This document shows, one piece after another, positions 21,013 through 30,349 of a DNA stretch of 64,000 nt. A model generated the notes under the pieces. The model searched no databases. It was not told where the DNA came from and saw only the letters and a list, made by a program, of their open reading frames with translations. Made by a program: the position numbers and the translations under genes. Origin of the DNA: Affinundibacterium fentianense (GTDB lineage Bacteria; Pseudomonadota; Gammaproteobacteria; Burkholderiales; Burkholderiaceae_D); contig NZ_JAGSPJ010000001.1 in the NCBI RefSeq assembly GCF_018139545.1, positions 248,001 through 312,000 of the forward strand, in the 5' to 3' direction. The number at the start of each line of letters is the position of its first letter. Within the stretch, counting starts at the first letter, position 1.

Positions 21013-21381
21013 TTACCGTCGAAGATAGATTTCCTCACGCGCCTCGCGAATTTGTCGACGCAAAGCCATTCTTTCTTCTGGGCTTAATCGATTCATTTTA
21101 GCAAATGGTTTCTCGCCCTTCTCATCGATAGGAGGCAAGTTTGGGAATTCGCGCTTCAATGGACGGATAGGCTCACGATCCGCATTCCGCTCCATTTTGT
21201 CGTTTTGCCGTTCCAATTTGCGGGCGGCACGGAATTCTTGGAAATCACGAATAATTTGCCGACGATTTTCGACTCTCGCTCGATTGTCCTGCTCGCGTTG
21301 TTGCGCAATAGCACTCGCCTGTCCACTCACAATGAACACACTAGTTAGCGAAAACAAAATCAAACGACGTAAGCTACTCAC
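21013..21381 (-). CDS. small secreted Arg/Glu-rich protein of unknown function
   Basis: A protein of about 122 residues. After a signal peptide (hydrophobic ILFSLTSVFIVSG, cleavage likely after ASA) it is a highly charged helix rich in Arg, Glu and Gln, ending in NRLSPEERMALRRQIREARE. That ending resembles the LTxEER motifs of periplasmic metal-sensor-like helical proteins. No ATG is available. GTG at 21381, about eight bases after a GAGTGG site, is preferred, while TTG at 21399 or 21390 is possible. It is divergent from the ompR/envZ-type pair. Confidence 0.65.
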   Translation of the reverse strand: MSSLRRLILFSLTSVFIVSGQASAIAQQREQDNRARVENRRQIIRDFQEFRAARKLERQNDKMERNADREPIRPLKREFPNLPPIDEKGEKPFAKMNRLSPEERMALRRQIREAREEIYLRR

Positions 21382-21656
21382 AATAGGCAATCCACTCAAT
21401 CTTCCATCACACTATCCAATACAAACTATCCATCCCACCGTTGCGACAGATGACAACCCTACGCAATCTACTCTGACAGCAAAATAATAAAAAGTTCCTC
21501 AATGACTAAGGTGTATTTTAAATGTCAGACATAAAAAAGTAATCGGTTTTTTATGTAAGGTCTGTAACACTTTGTAATCATGTCGAAAGAATCAGCGCAT
21601 CTTCGCAATTTCACAGTAAGATTCGAGCTTTGTTAACCCAAAAGAAGAGCGGCAAA

Positions 21657-22382
21657 ATGACGGATATCAAAGCAAGAATTTTGGTCGTAGACGACGACTC
21701 AAGACTACGAGATCTACTACGACGCTATCTAAGCGAACAAGGGTTTCAGGTCGTCGTTGCAGAGAGCGCTCAGGCAATGAATAAACTATGGATACGCGAG
21801 CGTTACGATCTGTTGGTATTAGATTTAATGCTTCCTGGTGAAGATGGATTGTCGATTTGTCGACGATTGCGTGGTGGTGGCGACAATACGCCCATTATCA
21901 TGTTGACCGCGAAAGGCGAGGAAGTCGATCGTATTATCGGTTTAGAAATGGGCGCTGACGATTATTTGCCGAAGCCTTTTAATCCACGTGAATTGCTTGC
22001 GCGCATCCATGCCGTATTGCGCCGAAGAGTACCCGAAGAAGCACCTGGTGCACCAGCTGAACAAGGGCAGAGCTTCCAATTTGGTGACTTTGTGCTAGAT
22101 CTTGCAACACGACACTTGAAGAAAAACGGTGAGAATATCAGTTTAACGACTGGCGAATTTTCTGTTCTGAAAGTGTTCGCAAGACATGCAAGACAGCCAC
22201 TGTCGCGTGAAAAACTAATGGAGCTCGCTCGGGGCAGAGAGTATGAAGTGTTTGACCGTAGTCTCGATGTACAAATTTCTCGCCTACGCAAATTAATTGA
22301 GATCGACCCAAGTAATCCCCAATACATACAAACGGTTTGGGGATTAGGCTACGTATTTATTCCAGATGGACAAGGCAATTAA
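21657..22382 (+). CDS. ompR: OmpR-family response regulator
   Basis: A 241-residue regulator. The receiver domain has the acidic pair in ILVVDDDSRLRDLL, the phosphorylated Asp in LLVLDLMLPGEDG (about residue 57), the Thr in IIMLTAKGEE and the Lys in YLPKPFNPREL. A winged-helix DNA-binding domain follows (GEFSVLKVFARHARQPLSRE to VWGLGYVFIP). The ATG at 21657 is chosen because AAGAAGAGCGG lies just upstream; an earlier TTG at 21630 has no such site. The kinase gene follows after eight bases. Close similarity in layout to OmpR suggests control of envelope genes. Confidence 0.9.
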   Translation: MTDIKARILVVDDDSRLRDLLRRYLSEQGFQVVVAESAQAMNKLWIRERYDLLVLDLMLPGEDGLSICRRLRGGGDNTPIIMLTAKGEEVDRIIGLEMGADDYLPKPFNPRELLARIHAVLRRRVPEEAPGAPAEQGQSFQFGDFVLDLATRHLKKNGENISLTTGEFSVLKVFARHARQPLSREKLMELARGREYEVFDRSLDVQISRLRKLIEIDPSNPQYIQTVWGLGYVFIPDGQGN

Positions 22383-22390
22383 TCCGAATC

Positions 22391-23770
22391 ATGATGCGAA
22401 ACTTTTTTCAACGTCTCGCTTGGTACAATAGTGGGCTGTTTTGGCGCACTTTTTTGCTGCTTGCCGCTTTGATTGTTGCCAGTATGTCTGCGTGGTTTAT
22501 TAGCATTAAGCTACTTGAACGCAAACCACGTGCGCAACAGCTATCTGGTCAAATCATTTCAGTTGTCACCATCACTAGCGCTGCTCTGACGCATTCTGCG
22601 TCAGATAAACGCCGAGAACTGCTCATTGACTTAGCACGCAACGAAGGTATTCGTATCTATCTTTTGGAGGAAAACGATCAAATTGAACCCGCTGACGAAA
22701 ATCCTATATTTGTTGAAATAAGAAAATTAGTACAACAAAAATTGGGAAGCCAAACGCGATTTGCTAAAAGTGTCAATGGCGAAATCGGCTTTTGGGTGAG
22801 TTTTAAAATCGACGAAGACCAATATTGGCTGCAATTAGAGCAAGACCGATTGCAAACGGAATCAGGGTGGCAATTTCTCGGTTGGGCAACCATCAGCATG
22901 GTTTTCGCTTTGATCGCAGCAATCTTCATTTCTCGTAGGATCAACCAGCCCCTTTCTAATTTAAGTGCCGCTGCAAGGCTACTTGCACAGGGCAAGCAGC
23001 CAAATCCTCTAAGTGAATCGGGCGCTCGGGAGATTCGTGAAACGAACACCAGTTTTAACCAGATGATGCAAGATTTGGCAAGAATTGAATCTGATCGCAC
23101 GGTGATTCTTGCTGGTATTTCACATGACCTACGTACCCCACTCACCCGCTTACAGCTAGAGCTGGAGATGGCGGCACTTGATCCAGAGACGCGCAACGCG
23201 ATGTATGCCGATCTCCAACAAATGGATAGCATCATCCAACAGTTTCTCGACTACGCTAAACCTTTACATGAATCAACATTTAATGGAATACCCATAAGCG
23301 AGTTGTTAGAGCGAATATGTGAAGAATTGAGGAATCACCCTGAAATTGAACTTAGTTCAGAAATCGAACCTGATTTATATCTAACAGGCCTAGAGATCGA
23401 ATTTCAGCGTTTAGTTAATAACTTAGTTCAAAACGCGCTACGCTACGGGCGCAGAGATTTCAATGAGAAGGTCGTGATTGAAATTTCCTGCATGGCCCAG
23501 AATTCAGGACCGCTCAGCGGAATCGTCCTTATATTTAGAGACCATGGACCTGGCGTTCCTGAGCACGATATTCCACGTCTATTGCGGCCATTTACACGCG
23601 GTGAAGTCGCGCGAAGCCAAGCAAACGGATCAGGTTTAGGACTGGCTATCGTTGACCGAATAATCAAGCGTCATGGAGGGCACTTGAAAATGCGGAACCA
23701 CGAACAAGGCGGCCTTGAAATTCGCATTGAATTTCAACATGGTAAAAAAATGCCACGACTCGCTATCTGA
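22391..23770 (+). CDS. envZ: EnvZ-type sensor histidine kinase
   Basis: A membrane kinase of about 459 residues. TM1 is around residues 13-38 (FLLLAALIVASMSAWFISI), a periplasmic loop of about 110 residues follows, then TM2 (TISMVFALIAAIFIS) and a HAMP region. The phosphorylated His is in ILAGISHDLRTPLTRLQLE, and the ATPase boxes are NNLVQNALRYG, FRDHGPGVPEHDIPRL and GSGLGLAIVDRI. The two adjacent ATGs at 22391/22394 follow the ompR stop. A longer frame starting inside ompR is rejected. Its stop codon lies in the loop of the terminator hairpin. Confidence 0.9.
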   Translation: MMRNFFQRLAWYNSGLFWRTFLLLAALIVASMSAWFISIKLLERKPRAQQLSGQIISVVTITSAALTHSASDKRRELLIDLARNEGIRIYLLEENDQIEPADENPIFVEIRKLVQQKLGSQTRFAKSVNGEIGFWVSFKIDEDQYWLQLEQDRLQTESGWQFLGWATISMVFALIAAIFISRRINQPLSNLSAAARLLAQGKQPNPLSESGAREIRETNTSFNQMMQDLARIESDRTVILAGISHDLRTPLTRLQLELEMAALDPETRNAMYADLQQMDSIIQQFLDYAKPLHESTFNGIPISELLERICEELRNHPEIELSSEIEPDLYLTGLEIEFQRLVNNLVQNALRYGRRDFNEKVVIEISCMAQNSGPLSGIVLIFRDHGPGVPEHDIPRLLRPFTRGEVARSQANGSGLGLAIVDRIIKRHGGHLKMRNHEQGGLEIRIEFQHGKKMPRLAI

Positions 23771-23788
23771 CGGTCGTGGCATTTTTCT
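23744..23788. terminator. bidirectional terminator between envZ and the giant coiled-coil gene
   Basis: A nine-base stem (TGCCACGAC at 23751-23759 with GTCGTGGCA at 23773-23781) is flanked by an A-run on the left and TTTTT on the right. The envZ TGA lies within the loop. It can end transcripts arriving from both converging genes. Confidence 0.85.
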
Positions 23789-23821
23789 GCGCAAAGTTTG
23801 AATGTGAAGTGTTGTCTAGTC

Positions 23822-26800
23822 CTAGTTACTGCTTCCCATTTTTGCTTGCAATTGATAACTCATTTTCAAATCTTCCATGCGTTCGACAAGTTGATTTTGC
23901 TGCGCAGTTTCTTTTGCTTTAGATTGAACAACATGTTTTTCTGAAATGGCAATATTACTTGCCTGTGCTTGTAACATGCCCCAGCTTGCCGCACCAACCA
24001 TTCCAATACTCATTAAGACACTAAACAAAACCGGCGAGCGCAAGCCACGGCGTTTCGCGATCGGAGTTATGTCATTCGTCTCAACTTCAACTGTCGCATC
24101 ATTTAAGATTTCTTTAGCGCGATCGCACCATTGTTGATGTTTGCCTTGCTCGAGTGTGAGTCGGTCTAATAATTCTTGCGTTAACGCTTCTGCCGCTTGC
24201 TTCTCTGCTTCGATGCGTTGTTGCATTTCTTCTGCTGATTGCTTCTGTTGCTGCACTTCATTGCGCAAAGTCATTTCCAATTGCTTTGCATGATCCAGTA
24301 ATGCTTGCTCCTCCAGGACCTTTGCCTGCGCTAACTCTCGACCGGCCTGCTCTTGCGCTAAGCGTTCTTGCATGAGTGATTTTGCCGCTTCTTCATGTTG
24401 AAGACGTTCCTTATTCACTTGACGTACATGCTGCGCTTCAAGAATTTGCTCCGCCAATAGTTTTGCAATACGTTCCTCCATTTGTACGTTATCACGATTC
24501 AATTGAACAATTTGTTCTTGCTCATCGCGATGCGAATCGAGTAACTCTGCTGCCAATTCATCTTGTTCTGCTTTGGCGTTTGCGGCCAAGGTATAAGCCA
24601 ACTCCGCTTCGAATTTGGTTTGCTCACGCTCACTCGCTTGACGCTCAGCTTCTAAGCGTTGTTGCGCCTGAACTAAAGCTTGATGTTCGAGTTCCGCGCG
24701 ACGTTTTGATTCTTCTAAGATCAACGACTCTGCTTCCAATTTCAATTCTACATCTCGCAATGCCGCTTGGTGACTTGCGTACAATGCTTCTTCGAGAGCA
24801 ATTTGTTCCTCCTGTTTACGTGCCAACTCGGTTTCCACTTCGAGACGATTCATTTGCGCTTGTTGCAGCTGCAAACTTTCATTCACATTCTCTTGCGCGG
24901 TGTTCGCTAGCGCTTCGTTTAACTGAATCTGTTGCTGTGCCAAAACCAGCGCCTCATTCTCTGCAGCGAGGCGATTTTGGATGGCGATTTTTGCTTCCTG
25001 TTCGGCTAAAACTCGGCGCTCACATTCCTCTAAATAGGCTTGCTCGGTTGCAATACGCTTATTCATTTCTTCCGCTAAAATCTGTTCTGCGACGACTTTT
25101 TGTTGAATTAAACGAAGCTCATCAGACTCTAGGCGTATTCTTTGTTCCTCAAGCGATTTCAGTTCTTCCGCTTGGCTTAAACGTGATTCAACAATGCTTA
25201 ATGCTGTTTTCTGTGCAGCAGAATGTTCACGAGAAGCAAGCAATAGCGCATTTTCAGCCTCAAATTTTTGCTGAATCAATTGATTCGCCAATTCTTCTTC
25301 CTCGGCGCGTTGTGATTCTGTTTCGGCTAACATGGCTTCGTAGCGCAGACGCTCATTGAGAGCGATGATTGCGCGCTGCTCATCTTCAATTTTTTGTTGA
25401 ATCTGCGCATTTAATTGCGCCTCTAATTGTGCTTGCTCTTCGGCAGCAGCAATCGATTCTGCTAGAGATTGATTTTTCAACTCTAATGCTGCAGTTGCAT
25501 GTTCACGTGCTTTACTTTCTTTCGCAGCTAAATTTAAGTAATTTTGTTCTTCCGCATTTAATTGCGCCAACTCGAAGTTCGCCTGTTCATCTTGCTTTTG
25601 CCGCAGGATCGCCAATGCCATTTTTTCTTCTTCTAATTTCTGCAAACGTTCCGCCTCGTCAATCGCATTTTTTTCCGCAATCTGAGAGAATTCCAATGCA
25701 CTTAAGGCAGCTTTCTCTTTCTCAATTCGTTCCTGATGCAAGCTATGTAGTTTTAGCTCTTCATCGACTCGTTGCTGCATCATATCGGCAAAAATTTTCT
25801 GCGCGTCTGCATTCGCTGCCAATGCTTCATGTAAGGCAAGCTCTTTGCTCAACGCAAACTGCGCATGTTCCTCTGCTTGCGCAGCGACTTCGAGATTAAT
25901 TGTTGCATTTTTCAACGCTACTTTTTCAATCTCTTGCTGTTCTTGGATCGTCTTGAGTGCCTCTTGCTCGATGATTACCTTTTCTTGCGTACTGGCGATT
26001 AGAGCTAAGTCGGCGGCGTGACGCTCTTGCGCAGTTTTTTCCAGCTCCGCAATTCGCTGCTTTTTTAGCATCACAGCCTGCCGTGCTTGATCCTGCAAAT
26101 CAGCGTAAGCGTGCGCTTTGGCATGCAATTCTTGTTCAAATTGTTGTTTCTCCGCTGCGAGTTGCTTCGCTTTTGCTTCTGCATTTGCGCGCTCTTCAGC
26201 CAATTTGGCATTTTCTTGCTCCAAGGCGAGTTTCGCCTCTGCTTCTGCCGCAGCGATCCGTTCTTGTTCAAGCCGTTGCTGCTTCAACTGCTGATCCAAT
26301 ATCGCAGCCTCTTTTTGTTGCAACTCCAAGCTAGTGATTTCCTCTAGCGTCTTTAGGGCATTTTGTTGCGCCAGCAATTTCGTTTTTTCAATATTAGCCA
26401 ATTCACATGCACGTTGCGCACGCAATTCGGTTGCTTCTTTGATCTGAGCTTCAAGTTGGACTTTTTCTTGGTTTTGCTTGATCAACTCTTGCTCGGCGCG
26501 GGCCCTATCCTCTATGGTTTGACGGATTTTTTGTTCGGATTCTAACCGCTCTTGTTGCAAACGAATTTCATTTTGTTCAGCTTCCACCTTCGCCGTTAAT
26601 TCCGCGATTAAAGTCTGTTCAAGATCCTTTTTTTGTTCGATGAGCGCTAATTTGCGAGCTTCTTCCTTGCTTCGTTGACGCATTAATTTTGTCAATTCAA
26701 TCGCTTCATTGGCTTTCGACTTCGCAACGCTTGCGGTTTGCCGTTGCAACTCTGCGTGTTCAGTCATCTTTTGAAAACGTAGTTGCTCCGCCTCTAAAAG

Positions 26801-28912
26801 TTGCTGACGAACTATTTTCGATTCTTTTTCTTTTTCTTGACGCGCAATGAGCATCTGAGCATGTTCTCGATCTGCTTTTGCTCTGGCCAAGACCTGCTCT
26901 GCCGCGGCGCGCTCGGCCTCTAATTTCTCTTGATTTGCCATTGCAGCATTGCGTTCAGCCTCGAGGCGAAGTTGTTCTGCTTTCGTCATCTCAACAACTT
27001 GACGTGCCTTTAATAATGCCAATGCAGCTGCTTTGCGCTGCAACTCTGCCTGTAACTGTGCTTGTTCGATTGCTTGACGTTCAGCAACGCTGCATTCTTC
27101 CAATGCTTTTTGTTGCTCCCACTCCAGTTTCTCTTTTTCCGCGGCCAATGCGATCGCTGCTTCTTCAGCCTGTAAGCGTGCGGCTGCAGCCTCTTCAGCG
27201 TCTTTCTCACTCGCCAGTCTCTCTTGCGATGCCAGCAGGAGCTTTTCCGCAGAGTCTGCACGACGCTGCTCAGTGAGTAATTTCTCTTGAATCAATTCTA
27301 GTGCTTTGGCTTCAGCTTCGACGCGATTTTGTTGCGCTTCCAACAGTGCTTGGGTATCTTGATTTTTTTGTACAGCCAATTGCGCCAACTGCTGACCGAG
27401 CTTGACGTTCTCTACAGTTTGTTCGAGCGCGATTTTTTCCGCAACAACTTTGGTCTCTTGCGCGATACGAATTGCTTGCTGCGCCTGTAATTGCATGCTC
27501 AAGACTTCGGCTTGCGTCGCTTCGGTTTTGGCAATCGTCTCAGCTTCTTCCTTTACTTTATTCTCCACCTCCACCTTCGCTTGAATCGCCTGCGCAGCAC
27601 GTTGTTCGGCTTCCGCACGCAATTTCTCAGCTTTCGCCAATTCAATCACGCTTTTGGCTTTAGAATTCGCTGCTAGATTCGCCTGCTTTAAATATTCTGT
27701 TTGCTTCGCGAGCGCATCCAAAGCTTGCTTTTCAGCGTCAGCTTTCTCTTTTGCGAGTTGCACAGCTTCGCGCTCTAACGCAATTTTTTCTTTCGCATAT
27801 TTTTGCGCACGCTCCTCTTCTTCTCGCCGCTGCTTGGCGATGGATGTGGCTTCCATTTCGGCAGTGCGCCGGCGTTTAGCTTCCTCGTTGGCCTGCTCTT
27901 CTGCCTCCAAGCGTGCACGCGCGTTTGCATCGGCATGTTGCTCCGTTTCGACGCGCATCAGTGCTTTCGATTGCAATTCTTTCTCTGCTTGAATTCGTGA
28001 TTCTGTCGCGTAGCGAATCTTTTCCTCGGCCTCGCTACGTGCTTGTGCCGCTTCTGCAGCTGTTTTTTCAGCCAATTCACGACGTGAAGCAGCTTGGAGA
28101 AGTGCCTCTTCTGCCTGTAGACGCAATTGAATTGCGTCAGCTGCCCGACGTTCTGATTCCACGCGCGCTTGAGCAATCGCTTCATATTCTTTTTCTAAAA
28201 TGGCGCGGCCACGTGCTTCTTCTCGCGCCCGAATTTCCAATGGTGTTCGACTTAAGGAAACTTCTAGGGCAATCGCTTCGGCTTGATCACGCTCGCGATT
28301 AATTTGCTGAGATTCAGTGCGAATTTTTGCCAACCGTTCCGCATTCAAACGCGCTTCACGCTCTTGCCGTTCACGTTCTCTCGCCTGTTCTGCGATTTTT
28401 GCGTCGACACGCGCACGCTCTATCGCCTCTTGTTTTGCCGCATAGGAGGCCGCAGCACGTTCTGCGGCCCATTGTTTTGCATTTTCAGTTTCAATGGCTA
28501 GTTGATCAGCCTCAACTTTTGCTTTGAAATTCAATTGGGTGTCAATTTTGATCTGTTCAAGCACCATTTTCTTCGCTTCTTGCTGGTTGCGAGCACGTAA
28601 TCCTGCTTGAAACTTTGCTTCTTCCTGAAGCATTGGATCTATTTCGATTGTTTCTTCTTGAAGTATTGTTGCGGCTTCGGGTGAATTCAAAGCCGTTGAT
28701 TCTTGATGACTGAGCGTTTGTTGACTCACCTCGGCACGTGCTTCGGCTTCTGCTTCTACTCTCGCAATCGCCGCACGTATTCCCTGAACATCAATGCGAG
28801 CGTGATGCGCAAAGTTTTCGTCATTTACGATATCTCCACCATCCATTTGATGGTCAGCAAGGCCCGCAGGCCCCATTGAGAGTCGGTTCAGAATCATTTG
28901 ATTGTCATTCAT
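23822..28912 (-). CDS. giant coiled-coil protein with C-terminal membrane anchor
   Basis: A 1,696-residue protein of no family I recognise. Residues 1 to about 110 are mixed sequence. About 110 to 1600 are an almost unbroken Ala/Glu/Gln/Arg-rich coiled coil with a 14-residue repeat (for example QARVESERRAADAI, QLRLQAEEALLQAA, SRRELAEKTAAEAA in succession), nearly free of Pro, Gly and aromatic residues. About 1628-1651 is one hydrophobic span (VLFSVLMSIGMVGAASWGML) preceded by AKRRGLRS, so the long N-terminal rod should be cytoplasmic and the last 45 residues periplasmic. A strong GAGGTG ribosome-binding site lies five bases before the ATG. The uninterrupted frame of more than 5 kb, despite its repetitiveness, argues for selection. 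A scaffold or cytoskeletal role is only an inference. Confidence 0.85.
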   Translation of the reverse strand: MNDNQMILNRLSMGPAGLADHQMDGGDIVNDENFAHHARIDVQGIRAAIARVEAEAEARAEVSQQTLSHQESTALNSPEAATILQEETIEIDPMLQEEAKFQAGLRARNQQEAKKMVLEQIKIDTQLNFKAKVEADQLAIETENAKQWAAERAAASYAAKQEAIERARVDAKIAEQARERERQEREARLNAERLAKIRTESQQINRERDQAEAIALEVSLSRTPLEIRAREEARGRAILEKEYEAIAQARVESERRAADAIQLRLQAEEALLQAASRRELAEKTAAEAAQARSEAEEKIRYATESRIQAEKELQSKALMRVETEQHADANARARLEAEEQANEEAKRRRTAEMEATSIAKQRREEEERAQKYAKEKIALEREAVQLAKEKADAEKQALDALAKQTEYLKQANLAANSKAKSVIELAKAEKLRAEAEQRAAQAIQAKVEVENKVKEEAETIAKTEATQAEVLSMQLQAQQAIRIAQETKVVAEKIALEQTVENVKLGQQLAQLAVQKNQDTQALLEAQQNRVEAEAKALELIQEKLLTEQRRADSAEKLLLASQERLASEKDAEEAAAARLQAEEAAIALAAEKEKLEWEQQKALEECSVAERQAIEQAQLQAELQRKAAALALLKARQVVEMTKAEQLRLEAERNAAMANQEKLEAERAAAEQVLARAKADREHAQMLIARQEKEKESKIVRQQLLEAEQLRFQKMTEHAELQRQTASVAKSKANEAIELTKLMRQRSKEEARKLALIEQKKDLEQTLIAELTAKVEAEQNEIRLQQERLESEQKIRQTIEDRARAEQELIKQNQEKVQLEAQIKEATELRAQRACELANIEKTKLLAQQNALKTLEEITSLELQQKEAAILDQQLKQQRLEQERIAAAEAEAKLALEQENAKLAEERANAEAKAKQLAAEKQQFEQELHAKAHAYADLQDQARQAVMLKKQRIAELEKTAQERHAADLALIASTQEKVIIEQEALKTIQEQQEIEKVALKNATINLEVAAQAEEHAQFALSKELALHEALAANADAQKIFADMMQQRVDEELKLHSLHQERIEKEKAALSALEFSQIAEKNAIDEAERLQKLEEEKMALAILRQKQDEQANFELAQLNAEEQNYLNLAAKESKAREHATAALELKNQSLAESIAAAEEQAQLEAQLNAQIQQKIEDEQRAIIALNERLRYEAMLAETESQRAEEEELANQLIQQKFEAENALLLASREHSAAQKTALSIVESRLSQAEELKSLEEQRIRLESDELRLIQQKVVAEQILAEEMNKRIATEQAYLEECERRVLAEQEAKIAIQNRLAAENEALVLAQQQIQLNEALANTAQENVNESLQLQQAQMNRLEVETELARKQEEQIALEEALYASHQAALRDVELKLEAESLILEESKRRAELEHQALVQAQQRLEAERQASEREQTKFEAELAYTLAANAKAEQDELAAELLDSHRDEQEQIVQLNRDNVQMEERIAKLLAEQILEAQHVRQVNKERLQHEEAAKSLMQERLAQEQAGRELAQAKVLEEQALLDHAKQLEMTLRNEVQQQKQSAEEMQQRIEAEKQAAEALTQELLDRLTLEQGKHQQWCDRAKEILNDATVEVETNDITPIAKRRGLRSPVLFSVLMSIGMVGAASWGMLQAQASNIAISEKHVVQSKAKETAQQNQLVERMEDLKMSYQLQAKMGSSN

Positions 28913-29203
28913 TGCACACCTCGTGAATTAGTCGGTTCAGAGAGCTCGTTTCATCTTAACTCTTAGGTGAGACGGCTTTTACCTGACTAGCATTATCGAC
29001 ATAATTGCGTAAATCGATTCTTCAATAAGAATAGGTATTTGCCCGTATTTCGAGGTTTGAATTTAACTTGAATGCTAAATGTGGTGTGCAGGAATGAGCA
29101 TATGCATAGAGAATCTAATTGATTGACTTTATCGGCAACTAATCAAAGGTAAAATCCTCATATTACCGATACAAAGAGTCTATCCATTGAACCAATATCA
29201 CAA
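28913..29203. other. divergent intergenic region, 291 bp
   Basis: This AT-rich gap must hold the promoters of the giant coiled-coil gene (leftward) and the aminotransferase gene (rightward). Apart from the GAGGTG ribosome-binding site at its left edge I see no full-match -35/-10 pair, RNA gene or convincing small gene in it. Confidence 0.5.
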
Positions 29204-30349
29204 ATGATTGAATCAAAATTACCAAAAGTTAAAACAACCATATTTGCCACTATGTCGGCACTGGCTCAGCAACATCGTGCCATTAACTTAGGACAAGGAT
29301 TTCCAGATTTTCACTGCGATCCTAAGCTGATTGAAGAGGTCAATCGGGCAATGCTGGCGAACTGCAATCAATATCCACCCATGCCAGGTATAGAGCCACT
29401 GAGGAGCGCGATTGCGAAAAAGACCTATACTTTGTACGGTGCCAATTATGATGTGGATCATGAGATCACCATCACAGCAGGTGCAACTCAAGCCATTATG
29501 ACGAGTATCTTGACAGTTGTTCGCCCTGGCGACGAGGTGATCGTGATTGAACCAGCCTATGATAGCTACATTCCGAGCATAGAGTTAGCCGGTGGAATTC
29601 CTGTACTCTTCAGTATGTCTTTACACGAAGGTCAATTTTCAATTGATTGGGATTTACTGTCCAAACAAATCAATAAGAAAACGCGATTAATCATTGTCAA
29701 TTCCCCTCACAACCCCACCGGTGTGACACTCGAAAAATCGGATTATGAACAACTCGCTAATCTACTGCGCGGCACAAACATACTCTTGATATCCGACGAA
29801 GTGTATGAACACATGGTTTTTGACGGCAAGGCACATTACTCGGTCGCATCACATCCAGAACTTGCACAACGAAGCTTCATCATCTCCAGCTTTGGAAAGA
29901 CCTATCATGTAACTGGTTGGAAAGTGGGTTACGTATTAGCGCCAAAGGCTTTAACTAAAGAGTTCAGAAAAATTCACCAATTCAATGTATTTACTGTCAA
30001 CACTCCTATGCAATATGGTTTAGCTGCCTATATGAATGATGAAAGAAAATACACCGAGCTTTCGGACTTCTATCAAGAAAAACGCGACTTCTTTCGAAAC
30101 GGACTAAGTGAAAGTAGATTTAAATTACTCCCGGTTCAAGGTACCTATTTTCAATGCGTTGATTATTCTGCTATTTCAAATGAAAGCGAATTGGAGTTTG
30201 CAAGTTGGCTGACAAGCGATATTGGCGTCGCCGCCATTCCTGTTTCTGCGTTCTATCAAGAGCAGAAGCAAAATCATCTTATACGATTTTGTTTTGCAAA
30301 ACAGAAGACAACTTTAGAGCGAGCCTTGGAGCGGCTCATTAAAATTTAG
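29204..30349 (+). CDS. PLP-dependent aminotransferase, methionine aminotransferase (YbdL)-like
   Basis: A 381-residue class I/II (fold type I) aminotransferase. It has INLGQGFPDFHCDP near residue 30, ITAGATQAIMTSIL for cofactor phosphate binding, VNSPHNPTGV with the conserved Asn, and the PLP lysine in IISSFGKTYHVTGWKVGY (about residue 235). The opening SKLPKVKTTIFATMSALAQQ is typical of the YbdL/kynurenine-aminotransferase-like group, active on methionine and some aromatic amino acids. Substrate choice is inferred from subfamily resemblance. Its last four bases overlap the end of the converging small secreted protein gene. Confidence 0.88.
   Translation: MIESKLPKVKTTIFATMSALAQQHRAINLGQGFPDFHCDPKLIEEVNRAMLANCNQYPPMPGIEPLRSAIAKKTYTLYGANYDVDHEITITAGATQAIMTSILTVVRPGDEVIVIEPAYDSYIPSIELAGGIPVLFSMSLHEGQFSIDWDLLSKQINKKTRLIIVNSPHNPTGVTLEKSDYEQLANLLRGTNILLISDEVYEHMVFDGKAHYSVASHPELAQRSFIISSFGKTYHVTGWKVGYVLAPKALTKEFRKIHQFNVFTVNTPMQYGLAAYMNDERKYTELSDFYQEKRDFFRNGLSESRFKLLPVQGTYFQCVDYSAISNESELEFASWLTSDIGVAAIPVSAFYQEQKQNHLIRFCFAKQKTTLERALERLIKI

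Noticed and set aside
21630-21656. Upstream TTG start for the ompR gene
   Set aside because: The ATG at 21657 has a clear AAGAAGAG site and the receiver domain starts right after it.
24376-25899. Long plus-strand frames (327 and 176 codons) opposite the giant coiled-coil gene, and other frames there
   Set aside because: They are antisense mirrors of the repeat-rich, stop-poor coiled-coil gene. Their Leu/Arg/His-rich translations have no family features and no ribosome-binding sites.
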